Assembly: GCA_948567375.1 (NCBI GenBank)
Contig: OX419756.1
Location: 72,084,552 to 72,148,551, forward strand
DNA length: 64,000 nt
Direction of reading: 5' to 3'
Origin: Lunularia cruciata
Taxonomy: Eukaryota; Streptophyta; Marchantiopsida; Lunulariales; Lunulariaceae
A program made the translations under genes and the position numbers. Below the pieces are notes generated by a model. That model had not been told where the DNA came from. It did no database searches and saw only the letters and a list, made by a program, of their open reading frames with translations. Of this stretch, positions 37,773 to 48,937 are shown one piece after another. Each line of letters starts with the position of its first letter. Position 1 is the first letter of the stretch.

Positions 37773-39690
37773 TAAAAATATTGATTTGATCTCCCAGTTG
37801 CTATAACAATTTCTGTAAGATAATTGTTTGCACCAGGCATGCACACTTGAAGTCTTCTTTCCTAGGTTCACATTCAATTTTGCGAAAGCTTTTTCTCTGG
37901 GTGTCCAGGAGAATATCCCTCCTATGTACATAACGAGGAGCCCAGAGTAATGTACAGCAATGTAGGCTGTGACAACATTGTCTTGTAACGAGTTTCTCCA
38001 CAAACCAAACAAAAGGAAGAGTTTGGGCACGAATTGACCTTCTGCCTCACAGCTGGAAATTATATCTCATATCACTAGGTTGTGAAGTCCAGAATCAGAT
38101 GGCTCTAGCACCTGACTTTCGTCCCACATGAGATACCAGCAAGGATTGTAGATATTTAGTAACACTGGAAAACTTAGGACTTGAATTCAGCATTGAAAGG
38201 GGAAAGAGAAAGCGAGAAAAGATGGAAGTCAAGATACAGTAAGTTCCATCTAAGCTATAACATCTTGTCACAAAATCAGATCTGTGCACTTAGAAAATTC
38301 GAGTGCCTATGGTACCCGAAAAATTTGAGTTGGATCACTGAGATTTCGAGGACTGACACCTAATCTCGTCTCCTCTTACACACCCGCTCTACAATTTCAA
38401 GTCCTGCATTCGTTCAGGAACCTGATCCGAGGGCAACGTGGAAAACATCTTCATGTTGTATACTCCCAAGATAACAGCATGGAGCTCCCGTCACCAAAGT
38501 TCACTTTTGATTCTAAGACAGCAGGAAGAATCGGGACAATCCGCGTGATCAGTTGATACTGCAGCATCCGACAGAACGGGGATGTCGACTAATGATTGTA
38601 TTTTAGCACATTCTATTTGACGGGCAAAACATTTTGTGTGCGTGAGAATGTATTGCACGTACGCGTGGTAATGGAGTCTCCCTGGTTGTACATGTGAATG
38701 CCGCATTTGTGACGATCTGCCACGATGTCAGCAGGTAAGTCCGCGTGAAAAGTATGATGATAGATCCCCAACATTATTGTATATTGCCAACCGTTTCTCA
38801 ACGAGAGCTTTTGAGAGTCTCGCTACACACGCAGGTTCCAAGAAAGTCGCTTTGGTAGAAAATGCAAAATTGGACAACAAACTATTTCATCAGCAGCTCT
38901 TGCGAGACCTCATAGTTAATTGTTTGTGGTAATACATTTCTGAAGCAGACGTATTTCAGTGTCAAACCACCTTTCAGAATGGATTTCAGGTACTCCCTAT
39001 ATTTTCGAGGTATGTACGTATCCGAGTTGTTGGGCCGGAGTTATTGATGACTGTTTGTACTAATTTGCATTCTGATATAGATTGGAAACGTTATCGGGCA
39101 TTAGTCCGAAGCACACAATGAAATATCCACCATGTCATCGAAGGGAGTTAAATAAAATACGAGCGGTGGAAATATGAACAGTTCTCTTGAATGTTACTTC
39201 TGTTACTTCTGTCTTAGTAGCAGCCGCCGGTAATACTTTCATATTGAGCTGAATCACACATCATCATTCTAACTTTCAGTGTGAAGTTTCAATCCAAGAG
39301 ATGATAAAGAAAGGAACCAAGAAGATGAATATGGAGTACGTTTGTTAACATTTAGTTTCCAGTTAGGGATGAATCAACAAAGGGTCCATGTACTGGTCTT
39401 GCAACTTTATCTTTATAAGAGCATTCAATCGTTTTACATGTCCTTCAGCAAATGCAGTGCTGCGGCGCGGATGCATTTGGGTGACATTTTTGCATCTCAT
39501 GTTTGCTCCATTTAGTCCGAATCTATCTGTATACTGTACTTGGTTCTTGCTCTAGTTTAAGATAATATGTTTCTCATTCTACGTAATATAATATCATCCT
39601 CCTAATCACTTCGAGGAATAAACTGTACAAAGATGACGGTAAAACCTACAAAAATCAAGACCCAAAAGTCCTTGCAACAAAACCTTTGAA
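37773..39690. other. 3' flank of the M16 gene, no further gene
   Basis: Several short ORFs on both strands, none with a recognisable domain or a consistent splice chain. The first few hundred bases are presumably 3' UTR. Confidence 0.35.
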
Positions 39691-39699
39691 AAGAGGGAA

Positions 39700-39965
39700 A
39701 ACACAATCTCTTCTGTTTGACTTATTGGGTACTGTGACCCAAAATCCCCACATGCAGTGGGGAGCATCAAGAAATTATAGCCAAAAAAAAACCCTTTTGT
39801 TTTACTTGTTAGGTACTTTGAACAAAACAGGCACAGTAGGTGAGCATCAAGAAATTCTTGCAAAGACAAAGAACCTCAAGTCTCTTTTGCTCGACTTATT
39901 ATGTACTGTGAACAAAACAGGCACAGTAAGTTGGGAGCATCGTGAAGTACACTGCACACGTCTTG
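39700..39965 (+). repeat. Degenerate tandem repeat, about 80-90 bp, three units
   Basis: Three imperfect units recur, with landmarks 'ctt(g)tt(a)cttatt', 'gtactgtgaacaaaacaggcac' variants and 'gagcatcaagaaatt'. A 96-codon + ORF (39686-39976) spans all three and reads LLFDLLGTVTQN, LLFYLLGTLNKTGTV, LLLDLLCTVNKTGTV. It could be an expressed repetitive peptide, but a non-coding minisatellite with in-frame length is simpler. Confidence 0.75.
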
Positions 39966-39989
39966 AAACACTTTAGTGCTCAGCACTCA

Positions 39990-40928
39990 TCGTCGAGGTG
40001 CTTCATGCAGGACAGGGAATCGCTCCGAAATATTTGTCCTATCCCCGTAGATAGAGGTGGCCATGGCTCCTAGCCAAGTTTAGCTAGCGGAGTCAATGGA
40101 GATGCCCAACGCCCGCCAGTCCATGAATCACCACACTCGGCCCCCCTGAATTTGGTGCAGCAATTTAGGACTCGGCTCGGTGCTTTGGGTTCATCATCCC
40201 CATGTTTGAGTGTTCAGCCAATTTAGCATGAGCGCCAAAATCGATTGCGAATGCCGTCCGAGATGTTACCATTTGGCTGGCGGTCGTATTGTAGGGAGCG
40301 TGCAGGAGAAAGGACCTTCACCAGAAAGTTGCCGTCGGAATAGATGTTGAGGTTTATAGAAGAACTGTGGTTTGGTCCTATCCGGTACGTAGTACTCATG
40401 ACGCCTGTACGTAGTCACTATGTCTTCATTTTGTAGTGGACGACGGACCGTGTGCCTAAGGAGAGCAGCTGATGATGTCGACCTTTTCTCCCCTACTTTT
40501 TCGTCGCTGAATTTTTCAATCATGACGCTTCTTACACACCATATGTGTAAGCATGCAACATCAACATCATGAAACTTCAAAATTAGCTCTTAAAGTACTT
40601 ATCCCAATCATAAACTGTAAGTTCTTTTTGTTAAGCTGAGGCATTAATTCCATCAGAACCTGTCTTATACATTGCGGACAACGTTAATAAAGTTGTTCGC
40701 AAAGTAACAACGAGATTTTCTCGAACTCGCTAATAAGTAAGTGACGTGACGCATATTAAAATGAAAAAAAATAAACTAGCGACTGTGGTGGGTCTGTGTA
40801 AGGGAAAATGACGATATTTATTGATGGACTATAACGTACGGACGGCACGGATCATTTTGCTCCCGATCGGAAATACCCTTTGGCGTTAAGGAGTTTCCTT
40901 TATAAACTCGCCATAAACCAAACGGGAA
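39990..40928. other. Intergenic, no gene seen
   Basis: A 104-codon - ORF (40266-40580) has no motif I recognise and no connecting exons. Nothing else is supported. Confidence 0.3.
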
Positions 40929-41200
40929 GAGGCGACGGCGTAGCACACGAGAAGGATGGGAAGATCCTATCGAGTCGTAAAGGGTGAGAAAAAAAGGATA
41001 AAATTGGGGTAAGGTCCCAATCGTATTGAATTTGAGAGATATGCTCTATTGCACTTAAGGCATTTGAGTTATGCAAATGGTAAGGTTTATAAATTACGGT
41101 AATCTATTAAAAAAAACATCATTATTCTCCCATGGAATATAATGTCTTTTATAGATTGATGTACACCTGCTGTTTAAAATAAGCTAAAATACATAAACTT
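40929..41200 (-). mobile_element. RLE-type LINE, 3' fragment
   Basis: A diverged 3' end of the LINE family in reverse orientation, recognised by the 3' UTR (GGATGGGAAGATC...) and the following ORF end. The right edge merges into an ~80-bp tandem duplication and is approximate. Confidence 0.72.
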
Positions 41201-41327
41201 ACAAAAGAGCATTTCGATGTGTATGTGAAATTTGCAACACTCACGGACACAGCTGTTTAAAATCAGCTAAAATACATAGTCACAAAAGAGCATTTTGGTG
41301 TGTGTATGAAATTTGCAAAACTCACTA
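41167..41327. repeat. 80-bp tandem duplication
   Basis: Two units, about 41167-41247 and 41250-41327, share 'gctgtttaaaat', 'agctaaaatacata', 'cacaaaagagcattt' (variants) and 'gaaatttgcaa'. The left end overlaps the truncated LINE fragment, so the duplication probably arose after or during that insertion. Confidence 0.8.
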
Positions 41328-44300
41328 ATAACCACCTCATTCATGCAAAATATTCACTCCTTAACACAAGTTTTTGGACTTTGTGGACCGCTGATCTTGA
41401 TGTGAAGAAAATAACTACACTAGTACTGTAGCTACAGTACTGTCATGAAGTGGTTCACAAATCAATAATCTATGGTAACTTGTGTATAAACTTCAACACA
41501 ATTGTGCACTCAATAATTTTGTTTAAAATCATAAGGGAAAGGTAACCATTTAAAACACAAGAAGGATGGGAAGACCCATCAAGTCATACAAGGGCGAGAA
41601 AAAAGAGGTAAAACTGGGCTAGGTCCAATAGTATTGATATGAGAAATCTGCCTTACTGCACCCAAGATATATGAGCTATGCAAGTAAGGTCTCCAAACTA
41701 GTGGAGCATCCAAAGAAGCATCACCTAGTGTGATTGCTCTTTTATGGATTGCACTAGCCAATGCTCTTTATAGAACAATGGACAAATGGTGTCTAAAGTA
41801 TGCTACAAAGTATGAGAGTGAGACTGGTACCCCTTGATGTCTAATATAATAAGCTCTTGTGCACTCCTTGACAAATATGTCAAATGCCATGTCTATCATT
41901 CCATATAACTCCAAGGTTAGAGGAACAAAGAGGTGACCTCGTTGCATACCCTTACAAGAACTTGCGTGCTACTACTCCACTTGTCGCCCATCCAGGAGGA
42001 TGAGTAATCACTCCCCCCAAAATTGCATCATGCATAGAATTTATAACCACAATATCTGCCCCTATCACTTGATCATCTTGGACCAAGTATAAACATGCTT
42101 TGATATATGTTGTCTGCAAAGCATATGAACGCTTCATCCAAGCAAGGTATCCACTCTCTCTTGCCATAGCAAACACTAAATCCTGATGGCATCATGGGTA
42201 GCTATCTTTTATGCTCCAAAAGGACACTATGTCATATGGACTACTGTTGCATCTAGTGTAAAACTACACTCACAAGTGAGTAACAAAGATGCAAATGGGT
42301 GTACCAAACCTAAGCAAAACCTCATCACTATAGAGAAGGTGGTTGGTGCAAGTCGGAATGCCTTAATGCATGGACAAACTAGGATCCAAGAGCTTGCACC
42401 CTAAGAGTGAAAATGTGCTCTAGTGGCTCGAGGAATGGATGAGTAAACTAAGAGAGAATGTAACATATGATGACACTATCATTCCATCAAGGAAGACTGC
42501 AAACCTTTGGTCCAATTTGATGATAGTGAAGCAAAGGATGGAAAGTACTCTTGTGCTTGTGGGGTAGACCATCTCTCGTCTACCACAATAACACCTAGAG
42601 AGAAAAGGATCCTTATTCCATCTTGGCCACATATGTCTCCAAAATAGGCCTATCAAGAATCACAAAATGGGAGGAAAGTAGATGTACCGAGAGAACCCAA
42701 CTACCAAAAAATTGCCAAAGGTGTTATCTCTTCCATTGATAATAGACCTACTCCTCCGCATGAGATTGGTAGAGATATCTATCTACGTGCCAAATCCTCC
42801 ATCATACACTCAATATCTCTGGTCAAAAGATATCACCAAAGACTCATATAATCTTCCTATCAAAAGCTCTCAAACGTGATAGAAAAGTCAAGGAAGAGAG
42901 AACTAAGTGGACAAGGTGAGTCAATCAACAAGCAGTACTAAAGGAGAGTATACCAAATGCCACCTACGGATCTCTTGGTAGAGGAAGATCATCCACATGG
43001 AGGATACCGTCTACAAGGGCAACATTTAAGAAGCATGTGACAAAATCCTCGGATCCTACTAGCACTCCAAGAACACGTAGTCTATATGTTGATGTGATAC
43101 AACTCTTTGGAAGCTCAAGCTGGGGAGGGATACATGAAGAGGACCATGCTCTGCACTTTGACACCTTGACTCTCAAGCCTACAAGATGTAGCTCAATAGT
43201 CAAGTGATTAAAGGTCTACCTAATATGCTCTACAAGACCCACAACATATATATTGTTTGCCAGGGAAGGAAATACACAACCTGACATGGACAAAGTAGTA
43301 GATATAAAGCTCTAAAGTGAGCCATGGCAAACAAAGGTCCCCTTAAAGGATCTGTCTATTATGTACCTACAATTGACTCCAAGCCAGTGCTCCCTCTTGT
43401 GACCACCTATGCTGGTAGTAAAGGGAAGCAAGAGAGCCATAGGGCGACTGCACAAAAGGAATGAGATTCACCAAGGATCCACTAGCCTCCCTAAGCTCTC
43501 TAAAGATGTATGCTTGAGAGACACTATTAAAAACAGTCTAAACATACACCTTTAAGACAAACCACTTTGGATGGATATCTAGGAGTGCCTTGATACCTAG
43601 AGATAGAGCCTCACAACCTCCAAATGTAGCTACTCCAAATTGATGTGGACTGAGGTGCTCATGGAAGTGAAATCGATGTTGAAGTACAATGGTATGGCTA
43701 ACCAAACACAAAAAAGATCTCTCCAATAGCAATTGGTCTAATGCCCCTTGTATTGTTCTCCATTGCGAGAAGTCGATTAACACCTAATACCCAACTAACT
43801 AAGGTAGGATCCCTTGCTATTACTACAACCACCTAAACATTTTGGTAAATCCACTAGAAAGATCATATGCCTTAAAAACAACTTTTAAGATGCTCATATA
43901 CCATCCTTGACAAGCCTCTTGAGGAGAGGCAAGGGGGAGTGCACAATGCTTATGCAAAAAGTGACCTATCAAGACATAAAAGCTACTCATTGTGCACTCC
44001 CTCTTGTCTCTACAATCGATGTGGTCATATGTGGATAGAGGAAGCATGCGTAATCTCAAGTGTCACTAGAATCGATATGGTCATTCGTCTCGTGTGAACA
44101 TCCCAAGTGGTCCGATCATAGTCCTTGTGCATCCTTCACATCTTTACTCCTTGCAAGTCAAATGTCAGTGACACATTGTGCATGGTGTCTCGAGCCACTC
44201 TAGATGATCTCACATGGGGAAATGTAACCATGGCTAGCACAAGAATAACTATAGTAACACATGATACTCTTCTCCATATCTCTCTATACATGCAAAACCA

Positions 44301-44432
44301 CAATTCTTCACATCCCAACTCACACGAGTAAATGCCATTTCTCTAAACCCTAAGAAATTATAAACTCACATTCAATTCCTATTTGAAAAATTTACAAACT
44401 AAGTTCCAATGAAACTCAAATATAAATACTAA

Positions 44433-44541
44433 AAGATTAGGAATGAAAATTCCTAATCTTCCTAATGATTACTTCACATTGAGAGTGATGGGTCAGGAAT
44501 GACAATTCCTGACCCATCACTCTCAATGTGAAGTAATCATT
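44433..44541. repeat. Two adjacent snap-back hairpins
   Basis: Hairpin 1: arms 44433-44444 and 44449-44460, 12 bp, loop of 4. Hairpin 2: arms 44464-44500 and 44505-44541, a perfect 37-bp inverted repeat with the 4-nt loop GACA. The other LINE copies carry only one arm here (for example near 45069 and 59988), so the second arm was copied locally. Confidence 0.92.
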
Positions 44542-44633
44542 CCAAACCCTAAAAACAGTTGTAACTTTCTACTTGGTTAGCCGGAAGTTTCAATCTAGGT
44601 ACCAATAGAATCAAAATTGAAAAGTAAACAAAA

Positions 44634-44767
44634 TCTACCATTCACTCATGTGATGTAGGGAAGTGAGCTCTTAAAAATTTAATAATATACTTTCACTCCC
44701 TCTACCATTCACTCATGTGATCTACGGAAGTGAGCTCTTCAAAATTTTATAATTTACTTTCACTCCT
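44634..44767. repeat. 67-bp tandem duplication in LINE 5' UTR
   Basis: Units 44634-44700 and 44701-44767 differ at only a few positions. They lie at the 5' end of copy C. Confidence 0.9.
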
Positions 44768-44819
44768 TCCCGGAGTTCAAAATCATAAGGGAGTAGCCCA
44801 AGAGTGTTAAAGCTTACTT

Positions 44820-47800
44820 CCGGATGATTTTTGGAAATGGGGGAGTTGCGGGAGAGTGTAGAGACGGGAGAGGAGAGGGAGAGACGAGAGACAATTTTGA
44901 TAATTTTTGAGTGCTCTCTAGCATGTAGCATTTGAGTGAATAGTCTATTCTCTTCGTTTTTCAATTTTGGTTCCATTGGCACCTAGATTGAAGACTATGG
45001 AGAATGGAGTATAAAGTTATAAAGATTTTTAGATTTTTTAGGGTTGAGATTGATCATTATACATTGAGAGTGATGGGTTGGGAATTTTCATTTCTAATCT
45101 CTTGGTTTTCTTGATTAAGTTCCATGGGAATTTAATTTGAAAATTTTGGAGATGGAAATTGAAAGTTATGAGAGTTTATAGATTTTAGGGTTTGGAGAGA
45201 TTGTTTTCTTATGTGAGTTGGGATGTGAGGGGTTGTGGTTTTGCAGATATGGGGAGATATGGAGAGGAGTATCATGTGTTACTATCACTATTCTTGTGCT
45301 AGCCATGGCTACACCTTCCCATGTGGGGTCGCCTAGAGCGGGTCGGGATACACCATGCCCGGTGTGTCATCAACGCTTTACCTCGCAATTGGTAAAGACC
45401 CATGTGGGAAGGATGCACAAGGACTATGATTGGACCACTTGGGATACCCACGTGAGACAAGCGACCACATCAACAGCAATGACACTCGGGATTACATACG
45501 CTTCTTCTATACCTTCGTTGATCGTTCCAAGGATACTGATTGAGTCGTGGGAGTGGTAAGCTTCTCAGGCAGGTTGCATTTTGGGGTTATTTGAGACTAG
45601 TTTTCCATGTCCACGTTTATTCCATAGGCTACCCCGCACACTCCATGATGAGGCTAGACAGGCTTTTTGTCTACCATTGGATCGTTTGGCACGTGATCCC
45701 TTGGACGAGTTAGCGTGGTTCCTATTCCTCTTACTCCCTCGATGGTGTCTTTGTTATGCTAGAGGGGGACGTGCGGAGCATAGAGAGGTGGCGGCTAGAT
45801 TTCGTCGATTCCGAGCGGGGGAATGGGCAGCCCTTCAGGAGGAGTTTGTTAGGGCTACATAATTTAGGAGACAAGCATTGCCATAGGATACCACAGATTC
45901 CACTCGATTACGACAATGTAAGACATTGGGTCAGGCGGGAGAGTTTAGTAGAGCAGCACGAGCGCTACACCCTTTGTCTATAGCGAGTCCTACTGATGAG
46001 ACCATCTCTTCCCTACGCTCATTGCATCCTATAGCAATAGAGGGACTACCACTAGAGGTCTTAGATTATTAGCCTGAGCAGCCTTTATGTCTTGATAGGT
46101 TGCTATTTGCACAAGCATTATGCACTGCCCCTTGCCTTTCCTCAAGAGGCTTGTCAGGGATGGTTTATGAGCACCTTAGAGATTGCTTCCAGGCAGATGA
46201 TCCTTCTAGTGGTTTTACCGAGTTGTTTCAGGTGGCTGTAGCAGTAGCGAGAGGAGACATTCCTATGTCTGTTAGTCGGGTCTTAGGTGCTAGTTGACTT
46301 CTCGCAATCGAGAAGGACACGGGAGGCATTAGACCGATTGCTATTGGAGAGATCTTTTTGTGTTTGGTCAATCGTACCATTGCCCTTAAGCATTGTTCTC
46401 ACTTTCAATAGCACCTTAGTCCACATCAGTTTGGAGTAGCTACACCTGGAGGATGTGAGGCTATATCTCTAAGCATTAGAGCACTCCTAGATATCCATCT
46501 GGAGTGGGTCGTCCTACAAGTGGATGTTGAGAATGCTTTTAATAGCATCTCATGTGCATCCATCTTTAGAGAGCTTAGGGAGGCTGGTGGATCCTTGGCG
46601 AGTCTCATTCCTTTTGTGCGGTTTTTTGTGGCTCTCTTGCTTCCCTTTACTACCAGCATGGTGGTTCACAAGAGGGAGTCACCGTCTTCGAGTCAGCTAT
46701 TGGTACACGTCAGGGAGATCCTTTGGGAGGGCACTTATTTGCCGTGGCTCACTTTAGAGCTCTCCTATCTACTACTTTGGCCATGCCAGGTTGTGTATTT
46801 CCCTCCTTGGTAGATGATACACACATTGTAGGCCCTGTAGATCAGATTAGGCAGGCCTTTGACTACTTGACTACCGAGCTATATCTAGTTGGCTTGAGAG
46901 TCAAGGTGTCAAAGTGTAGGGCATGGTCCCCTTTAGGTATCCCTCCCCACCTTGAGCTTCCAGAGGGGTGTATCACATCCACAGATGGACTTCGTGTTCT
47001 TGGAGTGCTAGTAGGATCAGAGGATTTTGTCACACGCTTCTTGGACGCTGCCCTTGCAGAGGATGTTCTCCATGTGGATGACCTTCCATTACTAGGAGAT
47101 CTATAGGTGGCATTTGGTATACTCTCTTCCAGTATTGCTCGTCGACCATCCTACCTCATCCGTACAGTTCTCCCCTCACCGTCCTTCCTATCACGTCTGA
47201 GAGCATTTGATAGGAGGATTATGGGAGTCTTTGGTGATATTATTGGACCAGGGACTTTTGAGTGTGTGACAGGGGATTTGACACGTAGATAGATGGCTCT
47301 ACCGATCTCATGTGGTAGGTTGGCTTGCTTTCTATGGAGGAGATGGCACCTATAGCATTTTTGGGTAGTTGGGCTCTCTCGGCACTCCTACTTTCCTCTC
47401 GTTTTGTGGTTGCTGATAGGCCGGTTTTGGAGACTTTTGTGACAGAGGTGGAGGGAGGATCCTTTTCTCTCCAGGTGTTATTGCGGCAGACAAGAGATAG
47501 TCTATCCCCACAAGCACAAGAGGGTTTTCCACCGTTTGCTTCACTATCGTCAGATTGGACTAGAGGTCTACAGTCTTCCTTGATGGAGCGACAGTGTGAG
47601 CATACGCTACATTCTCTCTTAGTTGACTCGTCCATTCCTCAAGCTATTAGAGCACGTCTATGTTCTTGCTCCGGCAAGGATGCAGGCTCATGGATCCTAG
47701 CTCGACCATGCATTGAGGCTTTCCGACTCGCACCGACTACTTTCTCTATAGCGATGAGGTTTTGCCTAGGTTTGGTCCACCCATCTGCATCTTCACTACT

Positions 47801-48575
47801 CACTTGTGAGTGTGGTTCTACACTAGATGCAACGGCGGTCCACATGACACGGTGTCCTTTTGGAGGACAGAGGATAGCTACCCATGATGCCATTAGAGAC
47901 ATAGTGTTTGCTATGGCATGAGAGAGTGGATACTTGGCTTGGAGGGAGCGTTCGTATGCGTTGCAGACAACATGTGTCAGGGCAGACTTATACTTGGTCT
48001 GAGATGATCAGGTGATAGTAGCGGACGTCGTGGTCATGCGACAAGATACAATTTTTGGAGGACCCTACGCGAGATATAGTTTCGGAGGGAGTGATTACCC
48101 ATCCCCCCTGGATGGGCGGCGAGTGCAGCAGCAGGTCGCAAGGTCTCCAAGTATAGGGGCATGTAGCGAGGTCACTTCTTTGTTCCTCTAGCCTTGGAGT
48201 TTTATGGAGCGATGGACACGGCATTTGACATGTCAGGGAGTGCGCGAGAGCTTACCATGTTAGGCGTCAGGGATACCACTCTTACTCTCAAACTTTGTAG
48301 CTTACTTTAGACAGCGTGTGTCCATTGCTCTACAGAGGGCAGTGGCTGGTGCAATCCATAGAAGAGCAATCACATTAGGTGATGTTTCTTCGGATGCTCC
48401 AGTTGTGTGTAGACCATACGACTTGCATAGCTCGGATATCTTAGGTGCGGTAGGGCAGATTTCTCATACAGACTCTATTGGGGCTTAGCCCCATGTTACC
48501 TTTTTTGTCTCTCCCTTGTACGGCTTGATGAGGTCTTCCCATCCTTCATTTTTCCTAAGCGTTCGCCTTTTTTCT
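44820..48575 (+). mobile_element. RLE-type LINE copy D, nearly full length
   Basis: A + strand copy very similar to the one at 59715-63487 (about 95% by eye). The ORF would start at ATG 45305 (GCCATGG context) with the zinc finger CPVCHQRF...HVGRMH. It is broken by stops (for example within 45557-45559, 46072-46074 and 47104-47106), by a changed motif C (SLVDDTHIVG) and by a ~24-bp insertion near 48040 in the RLE region. The 3' end at about 48575 has the family's ...GTTCGCCTTTTTT. Its 5' end faces copy C head to head. It is inactive but recent. Confidence 0.9.
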
Positions 48576-48937
48576 AGATGATGTCAAACTCAAGGTGAAA
48601 ATCTATGATTATGTACAACCCTGAACCAGAACCGGACGTCATCAGAAAGTAGTGTCCTCGTCATAGTAAAGCAGTACATACTACAGTACTGTAGTGTTAA
48701 CGATGACGGTGATCACGTAAGTGGAATGGACGTGGTTGGGGGATACCGCGGCTGGATGTAAATCCCTGTAACTCAATCGACGGACGGGTATGGATGGAGG
48801 GTTCATCGCTGACTATACCCTTGCTCCTCTTGCTCTCTTCGTTCTCTGTTTCCATTCTATGGAGCGCCCTTCTCTTGCTCTCAATATCACTATCTCTCTG
48901 CTTCTTAATCTCGTCAGCCAGCGAATCTTTCGCGTAG

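Larger units (their letters stand above)
41539..44778 (-). mobile_element. RLE-type LINE copy C with 14-bp TSD
   Basis: A - strand copy reaching its 5' UTR, flanked by the exact 14-bp repeat AAAATCATAAGGGA (41525-41538 and 44779-44792). An internal segment of about 550 bp between the zinc finger and the RT is missing. The reverse transcriptase is badly decayed: in motif C the catalytic pair reads SLANNI (DD to NN) near 43250. The 5' UTR contains two adjacent hairpins and a 67-bp tandem duplication. Older than copies D and E, judged by divergence. Confidence 0.9.
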
